Below, one piece after another: positions 39,002 through 46,761 of a stretch of 64,000 nt of DNA. Source of the DNA: CAZEVY01 sp964515555 (GTDB lineage: Bacteria > Acidobacteriota > Terriglobia > Bryobacterales > Bryobacteraceae); assembly GCA_964515555.1 (NCBI GenBank), contig CAZEVY010000007.1, forward strand, positions 1-64,000, written 5' to 3'. The notes below the pieces were generated by a model that saw only the letters and a program-made list of their open reading frames with translations, ran no database searches and was not told the DNA's origin. Made by a program: the position numbers and the translations under genes. How positions within the stretch are numbered: the first letter of the stretch is position 1; each line of letters opens with the position of its first letter.

Positions 39002-39232
39002 GTGAGCATGACTGTCCAGGCGCGCCTCGATCCCCAGGCGCGCAAGACGCTGACACGGCTGGTCCGGGAACTCGGCTTGACTCCCTCGGAGGTGGTCCGC
39101 GAAGGTCTGCGCGCGCTGGGAGCCGTTCATCCACGGAAAGGAAAGCCGCGAATCGCGGGACTCGCGCAGTTCGATTCCGGGATCCCCGATCTCGGATCGA
39201 ACAAGAAGCACCTGAAGGGCTTCGGCCGTTGA
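39002..39232 (+). CDS. antitoxin (VapB/ribbon-helix-helix type)
   Basis: 76 residues. The first 45 residues (VQARLDPQARKTLTRLVRELGLTPSEVVREGLRAL) form a ribbon-helix-helix unit for DNA binding and dimerisation; the basic tail would wrap the toxin. GTG start. The stop overlaps the toxin start. Confidence 0.8.
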   Translation: MSMTVQARLDPQARKTLTRLVRELGLTPSEVVREGLRALGAVHPRKGKPRIAGLAQFDSGIPDLGSNKKHLKGFGR

Positions 39233-39645
39233 CCCCGGTTCTCCTCGATACCGGGGTGATCGTCGCGCTGCTCACCCGGAACGAGCGAAACCACAAGGCC
39301 TGTGTGACAGCCGTCGAACCCCTGACGGAGCGGCTGGTCACCTGCGAGGCGGTCATCGCCGAGAGCTGTTATCTCCTGCGAAACACGCCGGGAGCACCGG
39401 AGGCGGTCCTGGAAAACGTCGCCCGGGGGATCTTCAGGATTCCGTTCCAGCTTTCCCACTCCGCCCGGCATATCCAGGGCATTTTGCGTCAATACCGCGA
39501 CCGCCAGGTCGATCTTGCCGACGCCTGCCTGATTCACCTCGCCGGCGAACTGCGCACGCCCGACATCCTCACGCTCGACCGCGACTTTGACGTCTACCGG
39601 TGGGGCCGAAACCGCGCCTTCAACCGGCTGGTGCCGCTGAAATAG
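39229..39645 (+). CDS. PIN-domain toxin (VapC-like)
   Basis: 138 residues, a PIN-domain endoribonuclease. Acidic residues are the Asp in VLLDTGVIVALL, the Glu in CEAVIAESCYLL, the Asp in VDLADACLIHLA and the Asp in LTLDRDFDVY. The TTG at 39229 overlaps the antitoxin stop (TTGA), the only start that preserves the first Asp. Toxins of this class usually cut tRNA. Confidence 0.85.
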   Translation: MTPVLLDTGVIVALLTRNERNHKACVTAVEPLTERLVTCEAVIAESCYLLRNTPGAPEAVLENVARGIFRIPFQLSHSARHIQGILRQYRDRQVDLADACLIHLAGELRTPDILTLDRDFDVYRWGRNRAFNRLVPLK

Positions 39646-39661
39646 CGCCGATCCGGCGCGA

Positions 39662-40309
39662 TCACTTCTCCGCGAAGCAGTAGAACAGTCCGTCGCCGCC
39701 TGTGGCGCGCAGATTCGCCTGCCCGCATCCGCGCGAAGGGTGCGCGAAGTTCCACGACGTCGGATTCACTCCGCCGCCCTGGCGGTCGTGGTGGCCCACC
39801 GCCGCGCTGCCCTCGGCGCTGTTGCTGGTCCAGTTCCCGCAGCTCGACTTGGCGGGATCGCCCGGCGTCGCCGTCCCGTCCATCTGCGAGCCGGTGAGAA
39901 TGTCGTGCTTGTTCGGCGTGTCCCCGCGACCGTTCACCACCTCGCCCTTCTCCGTCAGCGACCCCTGCTTGCCGAGCTTGTTATTGTCGCTGTGCAGATC
40001 GGCCACGCTGTCGGCCACCTTCTCGCCCTTGGCGTTGTGCCACGGCCCCTTGCCGATGCGGTCGCGCGCGTTCACGGCCGGCTTGCCGTCGGCCGTCACC
40101 GTGCTGAGATAGGCGCGCCAGGTGCGATTGCCCGCGCCCGCCGCCGCCGCGAGCTGCTGGCAATGCCGGTCGGCCCCGGCCAGGCCCGAAAGATTCGCGC
40201 CGTCTCCCGGTCCGGTGCTGGTGATGAAAAAGCTCATCGAGTTCTGCGCCGCCAGAGGCAGGCATGTGCCGAGCGCCGCCGCGGCGCACAGGGTCGCGAT
40301 TCGTCTCAT
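39662..40309 (-). CDS. secreted lectin-like protein (GLAGADxHC family)
   Basis: 215 residues with a Sec signal (IATLCAAAALGTCLPLAAQ). The domain begins FFITSTGPGDGANLSGLAGADRHCQQLAAAAG and has Cys residues at the C-terminus (SSCGNWTS, SRGCGQANLR, LFYCFAEK). The same GLAGAD..C arrangement occurs in C-type-lectin-like secreted proteins of proteobacteria and leptospires. The ligand is unknown. AAAGGAG precedes the ATG, which fixes the start. Confidence 0.72.
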   Translation of the reverse strand: MRRIATLCAAAALGTCLPLAAQNSMSFFITSTGPGDGANLSGLAGADRHCQQLAAAAGAGNRTWRAYLSTVTADGKPAVNARDRIGKGPWHNAKGEKVADSVADLHSDNNKLGKQGSLTEKGEVVNGRGDTPNKHDILTGSQMDGTATPGDPAKSSCGNWTSNSAEGSAAVGHHDRQGGGVNPTSWNFAHPSRGCGQANLRATGGDGLFYCFAEK

Positions 40310-40390
40310 GTCGATTCTCCTTTCGGAAATCCTATCACGGCACGGCGCACTACCCCGCGGCGCGCGCGTCGCCCGGGCCGCGGCCGATGC

Positions 40391-40396
40391 TAACAT
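40391..40396 (+). promoter_or_regulatory. extended -10 candidate of the response regulator gene
   Basis: TG-C-TAACAT ends 10 bases before the ATG at 40407. Confidence 0.45.
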
Positions 40397-40406
40397 CGGG
40401 TTCGAG

Positions 40407-40961
40407 ATGAGCCGCGTCCTGCTCGCCGACGACAGCCCCCACGCACAGCGCATGGGCGAGCGCATCCTGCGCGAGGAGGGCTTCGAGGTCGTCTCCGTCA
40501 CCGACGGCTCGACCGCCCTGGTCCGCCTCGCCGACGTCGAGCCCGACGTCGTCCTCGCCGACGCCTACCTGCCCGGTAAGTCCGGCTTCGATCTCTGCCG
40601 CGAAATCAAGTCCGACCCGCGCTTCCGCTTCACGCGCGTCGTGCTCACCGCCGGGCTCCTTGAGCCCTTCCGCGACGAGGACGCCCGCGCCGCCGGATGC
40701 GACGCCATCCTGCGAAAGCCCTTCGAGGCCTCCCTGGTGGTCGCCACGCTCAAGCCTCTCGTCGAGGCCTCGCGATTCGCGCGCGGCCTCTTCGGCGAGC
40801 CGCCCGCCCCCTCCGATCCCTCACCGCCGCCGCCCGCGCCGCCGACGCCGGAAATCGACCCCGAGCGCGTGCGCGCCGCCATCACTCTGGCGCTCGACCG
40901 CGCCCTGCCCGCCATGATCGAGGAGATCACCGAGCGCGTACTCGTCGCGCTAGGTCATTAG
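40407..40961 (+). CDS. receiver-domain response regulator with Pro-rich tail
   Basis: 184 residues. The receiver domain (about 1-120) has the acidic pair LLADDSP, the phosphorylated Asp in VVLADAYLPGKSG (about 53), Thr in VVLTAG and Lys in LRKPFE. No DNA-binding output domain follows. A proline-rich stretch (about 130-150) leads to a C-terminal amphipathic helix (ALPAMIEEITERVLVAL) that may dimerise. No histidine kinase is adjacent. Confidence 0.88.
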   Translation: MSRVLLADDSPHAQRMGERILREEGFEVVSVTDGSTALVRLADVEPDVVLADAYLPGKSGFDLCREIKSDPRFRFTRVVLTAGLLEPFRDEDARAAGCDAILRKPFEASLVVATLKPLVEASRFARGLFGEPPAPSDPSPPPPAPPTPEIDPERVRAAITLALDRALPAMIEEITERVLVALGH

Positions 40962-41008
40962 CCGGCCGTTCCGAGCCGCGACTGCAAGGAGCGGACCTGC
41001 GCAACCTT

Positions 41009-41027
41009 ATCTGCGTTCATCTGCGGC
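41009..41027. repeat. intergenic repeat, copy A
   Basis: ATCTGCGTTCATCTGCGGC between two convergent genes. The same element recurs at 49753-49781 and, in reverse, at 61448-61467. Confidence 0.8.
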
Positions 41028-41042
41028 CCGAATCATTCTTCC

Positions 41043-42479
41043 CTACCGCACCTTGAGAAACTCCGACGGCGCGAGCGCCCGACGCGTGAACCGCGCCGCA
41101 TGCACCGCGCCGCGAAAGTAGTGCACCTGGTTGATCCGCATCCCCACCGACGCCCGCCCCTCGCCGTGCGGCTCCAGCGCCACCGGCCCGCCGCCCTGCT
41201 CCACGCCGTCGACGTAGTTGCGGAAGTTGGTCCCGTCGTAAACGCTCGCCACGTGATACCAGCGGCCCACCGCATGCATCGCCTTGCGATTCATGAGCGA
41301 CTTGCTGGCCGCGCCCGACTGGATGTGGCTGTCCAGATACCACTCCGAGCCGACCACGCGAATCTCGAAGAGCATGCGGTTGTCGTGGTCGGCGCCGGTG
41401 GCCGGGTCGCGTTGCGCCAGGTGAAACCAGCGCTGCTCGAAGGCGCCGCCGTCGGGTCGGAAGATCGCCTCCCAGGTGAAGGTGCGCGCGCCCGCGAGCG
41501 GATGGCTGTCGATGTAGAGTGCGTCGTCGACGCCGTCGAATTCGACCGCCCCGCCCACCGGCGAGCTGATCACGCGCGGCGCACCCAGCACCGTCGTCCT
41601 GTGTCCGCCGATGTTGTCGAGCCGGTCGAAGATCCACACCACTTGCTCCGCGGCCTGCGACGTCCCTGGCGCCGCCGCCCGCGGACGCCCCGGCCGGAGC
41701 GACGCCAGAAACGCGACCAGGTTCTCCAGGTCTCCCTTCGCGAGCGACGCGTAGGCGGGCATGGTCGATTCGCGTGGAAGCTGGACGCTCTTCACCTCGC
41801 GCTTGAGAAACGACCGCAGATTGCCGTTCATGTCGCGCAGGTGCACCGAGTACTCGTCTTCGTTGAGATGAATCCCGCGCACGGGCGCACCCGCGGCCGG
41901 CGCGACCTCCACCGTCCGGTATTCGAGCGCGATATCCGCCCCCGGTGCGACGATCGACTCGCGCAGGTGCCGCGCCGCGCGCTTGGCGCCGGCGTCGCTC
42001 AGGTCGGGTCCGAAGTGGCCGCCGTCGCCGTGAATCGTGTGGCACGACGCGCAGGCCAGCTTTCGATACATCGCCGCGCCCGCCGCCGCGTCGCCGGTCA
42101 CGGCATCGGCGCCGCCCTGCCGGTTCAGCCGCTTCACGTGGCCCACCATGCGCCAGACTTCGTGCTCGGGCAGATTGAACGCGCCAGGCATCTCCGTCCC
42201 CGGCACGCCCATGCGAATCACCAGAAACAACTCCCGATCCGACGACCCATGCCGCAGTGTCCCCGTATTCAGCGCCGACCCGCGCCCCCCCTCGCCGTCG
42301 AGTCCGTGACAGTGGCCGCATCGCCCCTGGTAGAGCTTTCGTCCCGCCTCGACGTCGGCGGGCGACGTGTAGGGGTTCGTCTCGGGGATGTTGGTGGGAG
42401 CGGGACGCGCCTGCCGTCCGCCCGGTCCCTGCGCGAGCGCGGTCGCGGCGGCGGCAGCGAATACCAGCAGCTTCGTCAT
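41043..42479 (-). CDS. di-heme cytochrome c with C-terminal LamG domain
   Basis: 478 residues. A Sec signal (LLVFAAAAATALAQ) precedes two CxxCH hemes (GRCGHCHGLDG about 55, LACASCHTIHG about 145), with Met ligands likely in GTEMPGAF and STMPAYASL. The C-terminal half (about 300-478) is a LamG/concanavalin beta-sandwich (VEFDGVDDALYIDSHPLAGARTFTWEAIFRP, YHVASVYDGTNFRNYVDG). It probably takes electrons from the PQQ enzyme encoded 7 bases upstream. Confidence 0.9.
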   Translation of the reverse strand: MTKLLVFAAAAATALAQGPGGRQARPAPTNIPETNPYTSPADVEAGRKLYQGRCGHCHGLDGEGGRGSALNTGTLRHGSSDRELFLVIRMGVPGTEMPGAFNLPEHEVWRMVGHVKRLNRQGGADAVTGDAAAGAAMYRKLACASCHTIHGDGGHFGPDLSDAGAKRAARHLRESIVAPGADIALEYRTVEVAPAAGAPVRGIHLNEDEYSVHLRDMNGNLRSFLKREVKSVQLPRESTMPAYASLAKGDLENLVAFLASLRPGRPRAAAPGTSQAAEQVVWIFDRLDNIGGHRTTVLGAPRVISSPVGGAVEFDGVDDALYIDSHPLAGARTFTWEAIFRPDGGAFEQRWFHLAQRDPATGADHDNRMLFEIRVVGSEWYLDSHIQSGAASKSLMNRKAMHAVGRWYHVASVYDGTNFRNYVDGVEQGGGPVALEPHGEGRASVGMRINQVHYFRGAVHAARFTRRALAPSEFLKVR

Positions 42480-42486
42480 GACGGCC

Positions 42487-44091
42487 TCAATCCAGCGAAA
42501 AAGCGATGAGCACGTCGCCGACCGGCAGCGCCATCACCTGCCTGCCGCGGCTGAGGAAGGTCATGGGCGCGGCGAACACCCGGTCGCCGGCGTTGAAGTT
42601 CCACAGCTCCTTGCCGGTGCGCGCGTCGAGCGCGTAGACGTTGCCGCTGGGCGTCGCCGAGAACACGAGGTTGCCCGCCGTCGAGAGCACTCCCGCCCAC
42701 GGCGGCGAGAGGATCTTGTGCTCCCACTTGATCTCGCCCGACTCCGGAACCATCGCGATCAGCTTGCCCCAGCTCTCTTCGGGACGGAATCGCGCGCCGC
42801 CGCCGCCCCCGCCGCCGAAAAACGACTGTCCCGGCTGAAATTCCGGAGCGTCAGTCTTGAAATACCGCCTCCGTTCCTCGCGCGCATTGAAATAGAGCAG
42901 CTTGGTGACGGGATTGTAGCTCGGCGACATCCAGTTATTGGCCCCGTCGACGCCCGGCCACACGCGATCGTTGCCGTCCAGCGTCGGCTCCTGGTCGGGG
43001 TTGACCATCGGGCGGCCCTTGGCGTCGAAGCCCTTGGCCCAGGTCTGCTTCACGTAGGCCTTGGCGAGCAGGAACTCGCCGGTGACGCGATCCAGCACAT
43101 AATGGTGGCCGTTACGGCTCGGCACCACCACCAGCTTGCGCGGTCTGCCGGCGAACGTCGAATCGAGGAGCACGGGAACCTGTGTGGCGTCCCAGTCGTG
43201 GGTGTCGTGCGGCGTGAACTGGAAATGCCACTTCATTTTCCCGGTATCCGCGTGAATGGCGAGCAATGAACAGGAATACAGGTTGTCGCCCGGACGCACG
43301 TCGCCGTTGTAGTCCGGCCCGGGGTTGCCGGTACCCCAGTAGATGAGATTCAGTTCGGGATCGTACGACCCGGTGATCCAGGTCGACGACCCGCCGTGCT
43401 TCCAGGAATCGCCGCCCCAGGTCTCCGATCCGGGCTCGCCCGGCGCGGGCACGGTCCATAGGCGCCAGAGGCGCTCGCCGGTCGCGGGGTGATAGGCGTC
43501 GAGAAATCCGCGAATACCGCCCTCGGCGCCCGCGATGCCGACGATGATCTTGTCCTTGAGCGCCAGCGGCGCGCCCGTGGCCGTGTAGTTGAGCGCCGGG
43601 TCGGCGATGTCGCGCCGCCACAGCACGCGACCCGATCGCGCGTCGAGCGCGATCAGCTTGGCGTCGAGCGTGTTGATGTAGAGGGTCGTGCCCAGCAGCG
43701 CCAGTCCGCGGTTCACCTCGCCGCAGCACAGGTAGACGCGCTGCGACATGCGGTGCTCGTACATCCACAACTGGCGTCCCGTCTCGGCGTCCAGCGCGAT
43801 CACGTCGCTCTGCGGCCGCGTGAGATACATGACGCCGTCGACCACGATCGGCGTCGCCTCGACCTTCGGCCGATGGAACTGGTAGATCCACTTGACGCGC
43901 AGCCGATGGACGTTCTCGGCCGTGATCTGGTTCAGCGCGCTGTAGTGATGGCTGCTGTAATCGCCGCCGTAGGTGAGCCAGTTGCCGGGCTCCTGGCGCG
44001 CGTTCCGGATGCGCTCGTAGGTCAGCGGCAGGCCCGTCTGCGCCGCCGCCGCGGCGGCGAATAACAGGGATGCGAGCGCCGTTCCTCTCAT
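42487..44091 (-). CDS. PQQ-dependent alcohol dehydrogenase (quinoprotein)
   Basis: 534 residues, eight-bladed propeller with W-docking repeats. The PQQ-contacting vicinal disulfide of this group is visible as YLCCGEVNRGLALLG, with typical blades FVTPHDTHDWDATQ and WGTGNPGPDYNGDVRPGD. There is no fused heme domain, so the separate cytochrome downstream should accept the electrons. A short Sec signal (ASLLFAAAAAAQ) follows the ATG at 44091. PQQ synthesis genes are not in the window. Confidence 0.92.
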   Translation of the reverse strand: MRGTALASLLFAAAAAAQTGLPLTYERIRNARQEPGNWLTYGGDYSSHHYSALNQITAENVHRLRVKWIYQFHRPKVEATPIVVDGVMYLTRPQSDVIALDAETGRQLWMYEHRMSQRVYLCCGEVNRGLALLGTTLYINTLDAKLIALDARSGRVLWRRDIADPALNYTATGAPLALKDKIIVGIAGAEGGIRGFLDAYHPATGERLWRLWTVPAPGEPGSETWGGDSWKHGGSSTWITGSYDPELNLIYWGTGNPGPDYNGDVRPGDNLYSCSLLAIHADTGKMKWHFQFTPHDTHDWDATQVPVLLDSTFAGRPRKLVVVPSRNGHHYVLDRVTGEFLLAKAYVKQTWAKGFDAKGRPMVNPDQEPTLDGNDRVWPGVDGANNWMSPSYNPVTKLLYFNAREERRRYFKTDAPEFQPGQSFFGGGGGGGARFRPEESWGKLIAMVPESGEIKWEHKILSPPWAGVLSTAGNLVFSATPSGNVYALDARTGKELWNFNAGDRVFAAPMTFLSRGRQVMALPVGDVLIAFSLD

Positions 44092-44101
44092 GGAAGTTCG
44101 C

Positions 44102-44107
44102 ATTCTA
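44102..44107 (-). promoter_or_regulatory. extended -10 candidate of the PQQ operon
   Basis: TG-A-TAGAAT on the minus strand ends 10 bases before the ATG at 44091. It overlaps an alternative ATG at 44103, which argues for the shorter start. Confidence 0.4.
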
Positions 44108-44146
44108 TCACCGCGCAGGCGCAGCGACCGCCCGGCACGAAGCGCT

Positions 44147-45871
44147 TCAGCCGCGAGGCTGGGAACCCGCCAGCCGCCCGATCTCGCGGCCCGCGAGCGC
44201 CCGCCGATGGAAGCGCACCTCGCGCAGCCGCCCGCGAAAGTAGTCCGTCTCCCCGAAGCCGATCTTCAGAGGCTCGGCGTTCGAAAGATCGTACGCGCCG
44301 CCGGAGAATGCGGCCGACCGGCCCGCGGCCTTCCCGTCGACGAAAAGCTCGATGCGGTTCCCCCGCCGCACGGCCGCGATATGCCGCCAGCCGCCGCCGA
44401 TGTCGCGATGGAATCCCAGACACGCGCCGGCGCGCATTGCGAACACCTTCCCGCGCGTGTCGGCCGGCGCATCGGCCAGTGCGGCGCGATAGCTGCCGAT
44501 CCCGGCGAACAGCCTCCCGTCGAAGACCGTCATCGATGTCACCCTGCCCCATCGCACGCTGTCGAGCGGTGCGTCCTCGGGCACTTCGGGCGACGCGAAC
44601 CGCCGCAGGCGAGTCCACGTCCGGCCGGCGTCGTAGCGGAACACCTCCGCCGCGGGAATGGTCCCCGCGTAGAGTTTTCCGTTATACACGGTGAGCGCGT
44701 TGCTCTCGGTGCTCGCGCCGAGCCTTCCGCGATCCTCCCAGCGGCCGTCGCGATAGGCGCCCACCTTGCCCGTCGGCCACGTGGTCGCGTGCAGCAGCCC
44801 GCGATAGGATTGCAGCGCGTGGATCTGGTCCTCTCGCGCCGGATCCTGGATCGGGCAGCCCAGCGGCGTCCACGACCGCCCGTCGTAGGCATAGACCTCG
44901 GCCTGCCGGAAGCCGCCGTCGAATCTCCCGCCGAACGCGCCGACCACCAAGCGTCCGTCATGGACCAGCATCGGATGCACCAGGCTCGGGAACGATCCGC
45001 AGGGCTGCCACTCTCGGCCCCCGTCCCACACGTAACATCGCCGATCGTCGGCGGCGACGTACAGCCGCCCCTGGAACGACGCGATTCCGAACAGCCGCCG
45101 GCACTGCCCCGGCTGTCCGCAGTCCTCCCATTCCCGGCCGCCGCGATAGCGATACACGCGCCCCGCATCCAGCGCGTCCTTGTCGACGCGCGTCCAGTCG
45201 TAGCTCCACGTCGCGGCGAACAGGCTACCGTCGTGCACGATGAGCGGACCGGCGCCGCGCGTACGTCCGGCGCCCACGCGTCCGCAGTCCTCCCATCGGC
45301 TTCCGCCACGATAGCGGTAGACATGCGACCAGTCGCGTTCGGTCGCGCCGTCGGTGGTGGCCGCGTAGAGATCGCCGTCGAAAACCGTGAGCGAGTTGCT
45401 GACGTAATTGCTGGTCGGACTGGGGCGGCCGCAGTCCTCCCAGGCCGGCGTGCTGGCGTTGTCGATTCCGAAGAACACCTGCCGGTCCGCGCCCTGCGAG
45501 TTGTAGCCGCCGGAGCTGGCCCCGAGACTCAGCGTGAAACCGCGGCGGAGCGCGGGGTCGTACTTCGAGACGATATCGCCGGCGATGTCGGTGACCGGTC
45601 CCTCGGCCCGCACCCAGGCGGCGATCGTGAAGTCGCCGGCCCCCGGATCGAGCGACGCCCCGTGCGGCGCTTCGAGAAACGCCGACCGCCCGTCGAACTC
45701 GCCGGTGGCGAGATTCACGCCGTGGTTGGCCGCGTGATTGCCGTTCCCGGAGTGGTCCTTCGCGTCGCCCCGCAGGGGCCAGTAGCCGGCGAGCCGGTCG
45801 TCCTGGGACCGGAGCGGCCGGGCCATCGCCGCGAACGCTGCGAACCGGCGGCGCGACCAGTACCCTGTCAC
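44147..45871 (-). CDS. Tat-exported LamG domain interrupted by a beta-propeller
   Basis: 574 residues. The leader contains SRRRFAAFAAMA, a twin-arginine type. The LamG fold starts at about 27-140 (LAGYWPLRGDAKDHSGNGNHAA, DFTIAAWVRAEGP) and only finishes at about 465-565 (WRHIAAVRRGNRIELFVDGKAAG, FRGRLREVRFHRRAL). Between the two halves lies a propeller of six to seven blades with repeats such as YRYRGG..WEDCG and LTVFDGDLYAAT. GTG start, 7 bases after the sulfatase-like stop. Confidence 0.82.
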   Translation of the reverse strand: MTGYWSRRRFAAFAAMARPLRSQDDRLAGYWPLRGDAKDHSGNGNHAANHGVNLATGEFDGRSAFLEAPHGASLDPGAGDFTIAAWVRAEGPVTDIAGDIVSKYDPALRRGFTLSLGASSGGYNSQGADRQVFFGIDNASTPAWEDCGRPSPTSNYVSNSLTVFDGDLYAATTDGATERDWSHVYRYRGGSRWEDCGRVGAGRTRGAGPLIVHDGSLFAATWSYDWTRVDKDALDAGRVYRYRGGREWEDCGQPGQCRRLFGIASFQGRLYVAADDRRCYVWDGGREWQPCGSFPSLVHPMLVHDGRLVVGAFGGRFDGGFRQAEVYAYDGRSWTPLGCPIQDPAREDQIHALQSYRGLLHATTWPTGKVGAYRDGRWEDRGRLGASTESNALTVYNGKLYAGTIPAAEVFRYDAGRTWTRLRRFASPEVPEDAPLDSVRWGRVTSMTVFDGRLFAGIGSYRAALADAPADTRGKVFAMRAGACLGFHRDIGGGWRHIAAVRRGNRIELFVDGKAAGRSAAFSGGAYDLSNAEPLKIGFGETDYFRGRLREVRFHRRALAGREIGRLAGSQPRG

Positions 45872-45878
45872 GCCCGTC

Positions 45879-46748
45879 CTACCGCAGCTTGCCCTCGACG
45901 AACGGCACCTCGAACACCTTCTCGTGCATCACCGGACCGTGCCCGAAATATCCCGCCTCGCCGAACAGTTCGCCGTGGTCGGCGGTGATCGTTATATAAG
46001 TGTCCTTCGGTACCCTGTCGAACAACTCCTCGCACACCCGATCCAGGTAGCGCACCGTCTCCACCTGCCGCGCGCGCAACTGTCGCAGCTTCTTGTTGTC
46101 GAAAAACTTCTCCGTCCGCCGAATCAGCTTCCCGCCGACCACCTGGTCGTCCATGTGCTTGAACACCCCGTGCACGCCGCTGATCCGCGGCCATTGGTCC
46201 GGCGGTTCGTCCGGCAGCGCGTACGGATAGTGCGTCTCCCCCACGTTCATCAAAAAGAATGACGGCGACTGCTCCGAGAACCGCATCTCGCCCAGCATCG
46301 CCCGCATGTCGTTGTGCTTCTCCATCAGCTGATAGCTGTCGAAGCCCGTGTTCAGAATCGTCCGCGGATTCAGCACCGGCAGCGACACCATCGCGTGCGT
46401 GCGATACCCCATGTGGTCCTTCAGAAACGACGGCAGGTACATCCGCGGCACCAGCGACTTGAACTCGATGTGCTCCGCACCCAGCCGCTCGTTGAACTGA
46501 AGGAAGTCCTTCTTGTAGTACTCCGACGCGAACACGTGCTTCGGACTCGAATGCGGCAGCAGCCCGATCAGCAGGTTGTAGTGCGAGGGCGACGTCCACG
46601 ACGCGTACGAGTAGCGCTTCTCCACCTTGCCGAGCTTCGCCATCACGCGAGGCTTCGCCTGAATAAATGAGTCGAAGCGGCAGCTGTCGAAAACCACCAG
46701 CAGGTAGTTGTTCGGGCGTTTCGTCTTGCGGGTCCGTACGGCTGGCAT
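45879..46748 (-). CDS. sulfatase-like alkaline phosphatase superfamily protein
   Basis: 289 residues, without a signal peptide. N-terminal metal site LLVVFDSCRFDSF and C-terminal site ITADHGELFGEAGYFGHG mark the superfamily. The position of the sulfatase signature reads WTSPSHYNLLIGLL: Thr takes the place of the Cys or Ser that becomes formylglycine and His replaces Arg. That pattern is nearer to phosphotransferases than to sulfatases. It is short and lacks the sulfatase C-terminal subdomain. Confidence 0.82.
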   Translation of the reverse strand: MPAVRTRKTKRPNNYLLVVFDSCRFDSFIQAKPRVMAKLGKVEKRYSYASWTSPSHYNLLIGLLPHSSPKHVFASEYYKKDFLQFNERLGAEHIEFKSLVPRMYLPSFLKDHMGYRTHAMVSLPVLNPRTILNTGFDSYQLMEKHNDMRAMLGEMRFSEQSPSFFLMNVGETHYPYALPDEPPDQWPRISGVHGVFKHMDDQVVGGKLIRRTEKFFDNKKLRQLRARQVETVRYLDRVCEELFDRVPKDTYITITADHGELFGEAGYFGHGPVMHEKVFEVPFVEGKLR

Positions 46749-46755
46749 CGCGCGG

Positions 46756-46761
46756 ATTATA
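46756..46761 (-). promoter_or_regulatory. extended consensus -10 overlapping the folC stop
   Basis: TG-C-TATAAT on the minus strand, ending 7 bases before the ATG at 46748. The TAA inside it is the folC stop codon. Confidence 0.6.

Noticed and set aside
45869..45871. Whole sulfatase, LamG and PQQ genes as a sulfated-glycan utilisation locus
   Set aside because: The sulfatase-like enzyme lacks the sulfatase nucleophile, there is no glycoside hydrolase, and the genes have separate promoter-like sites.
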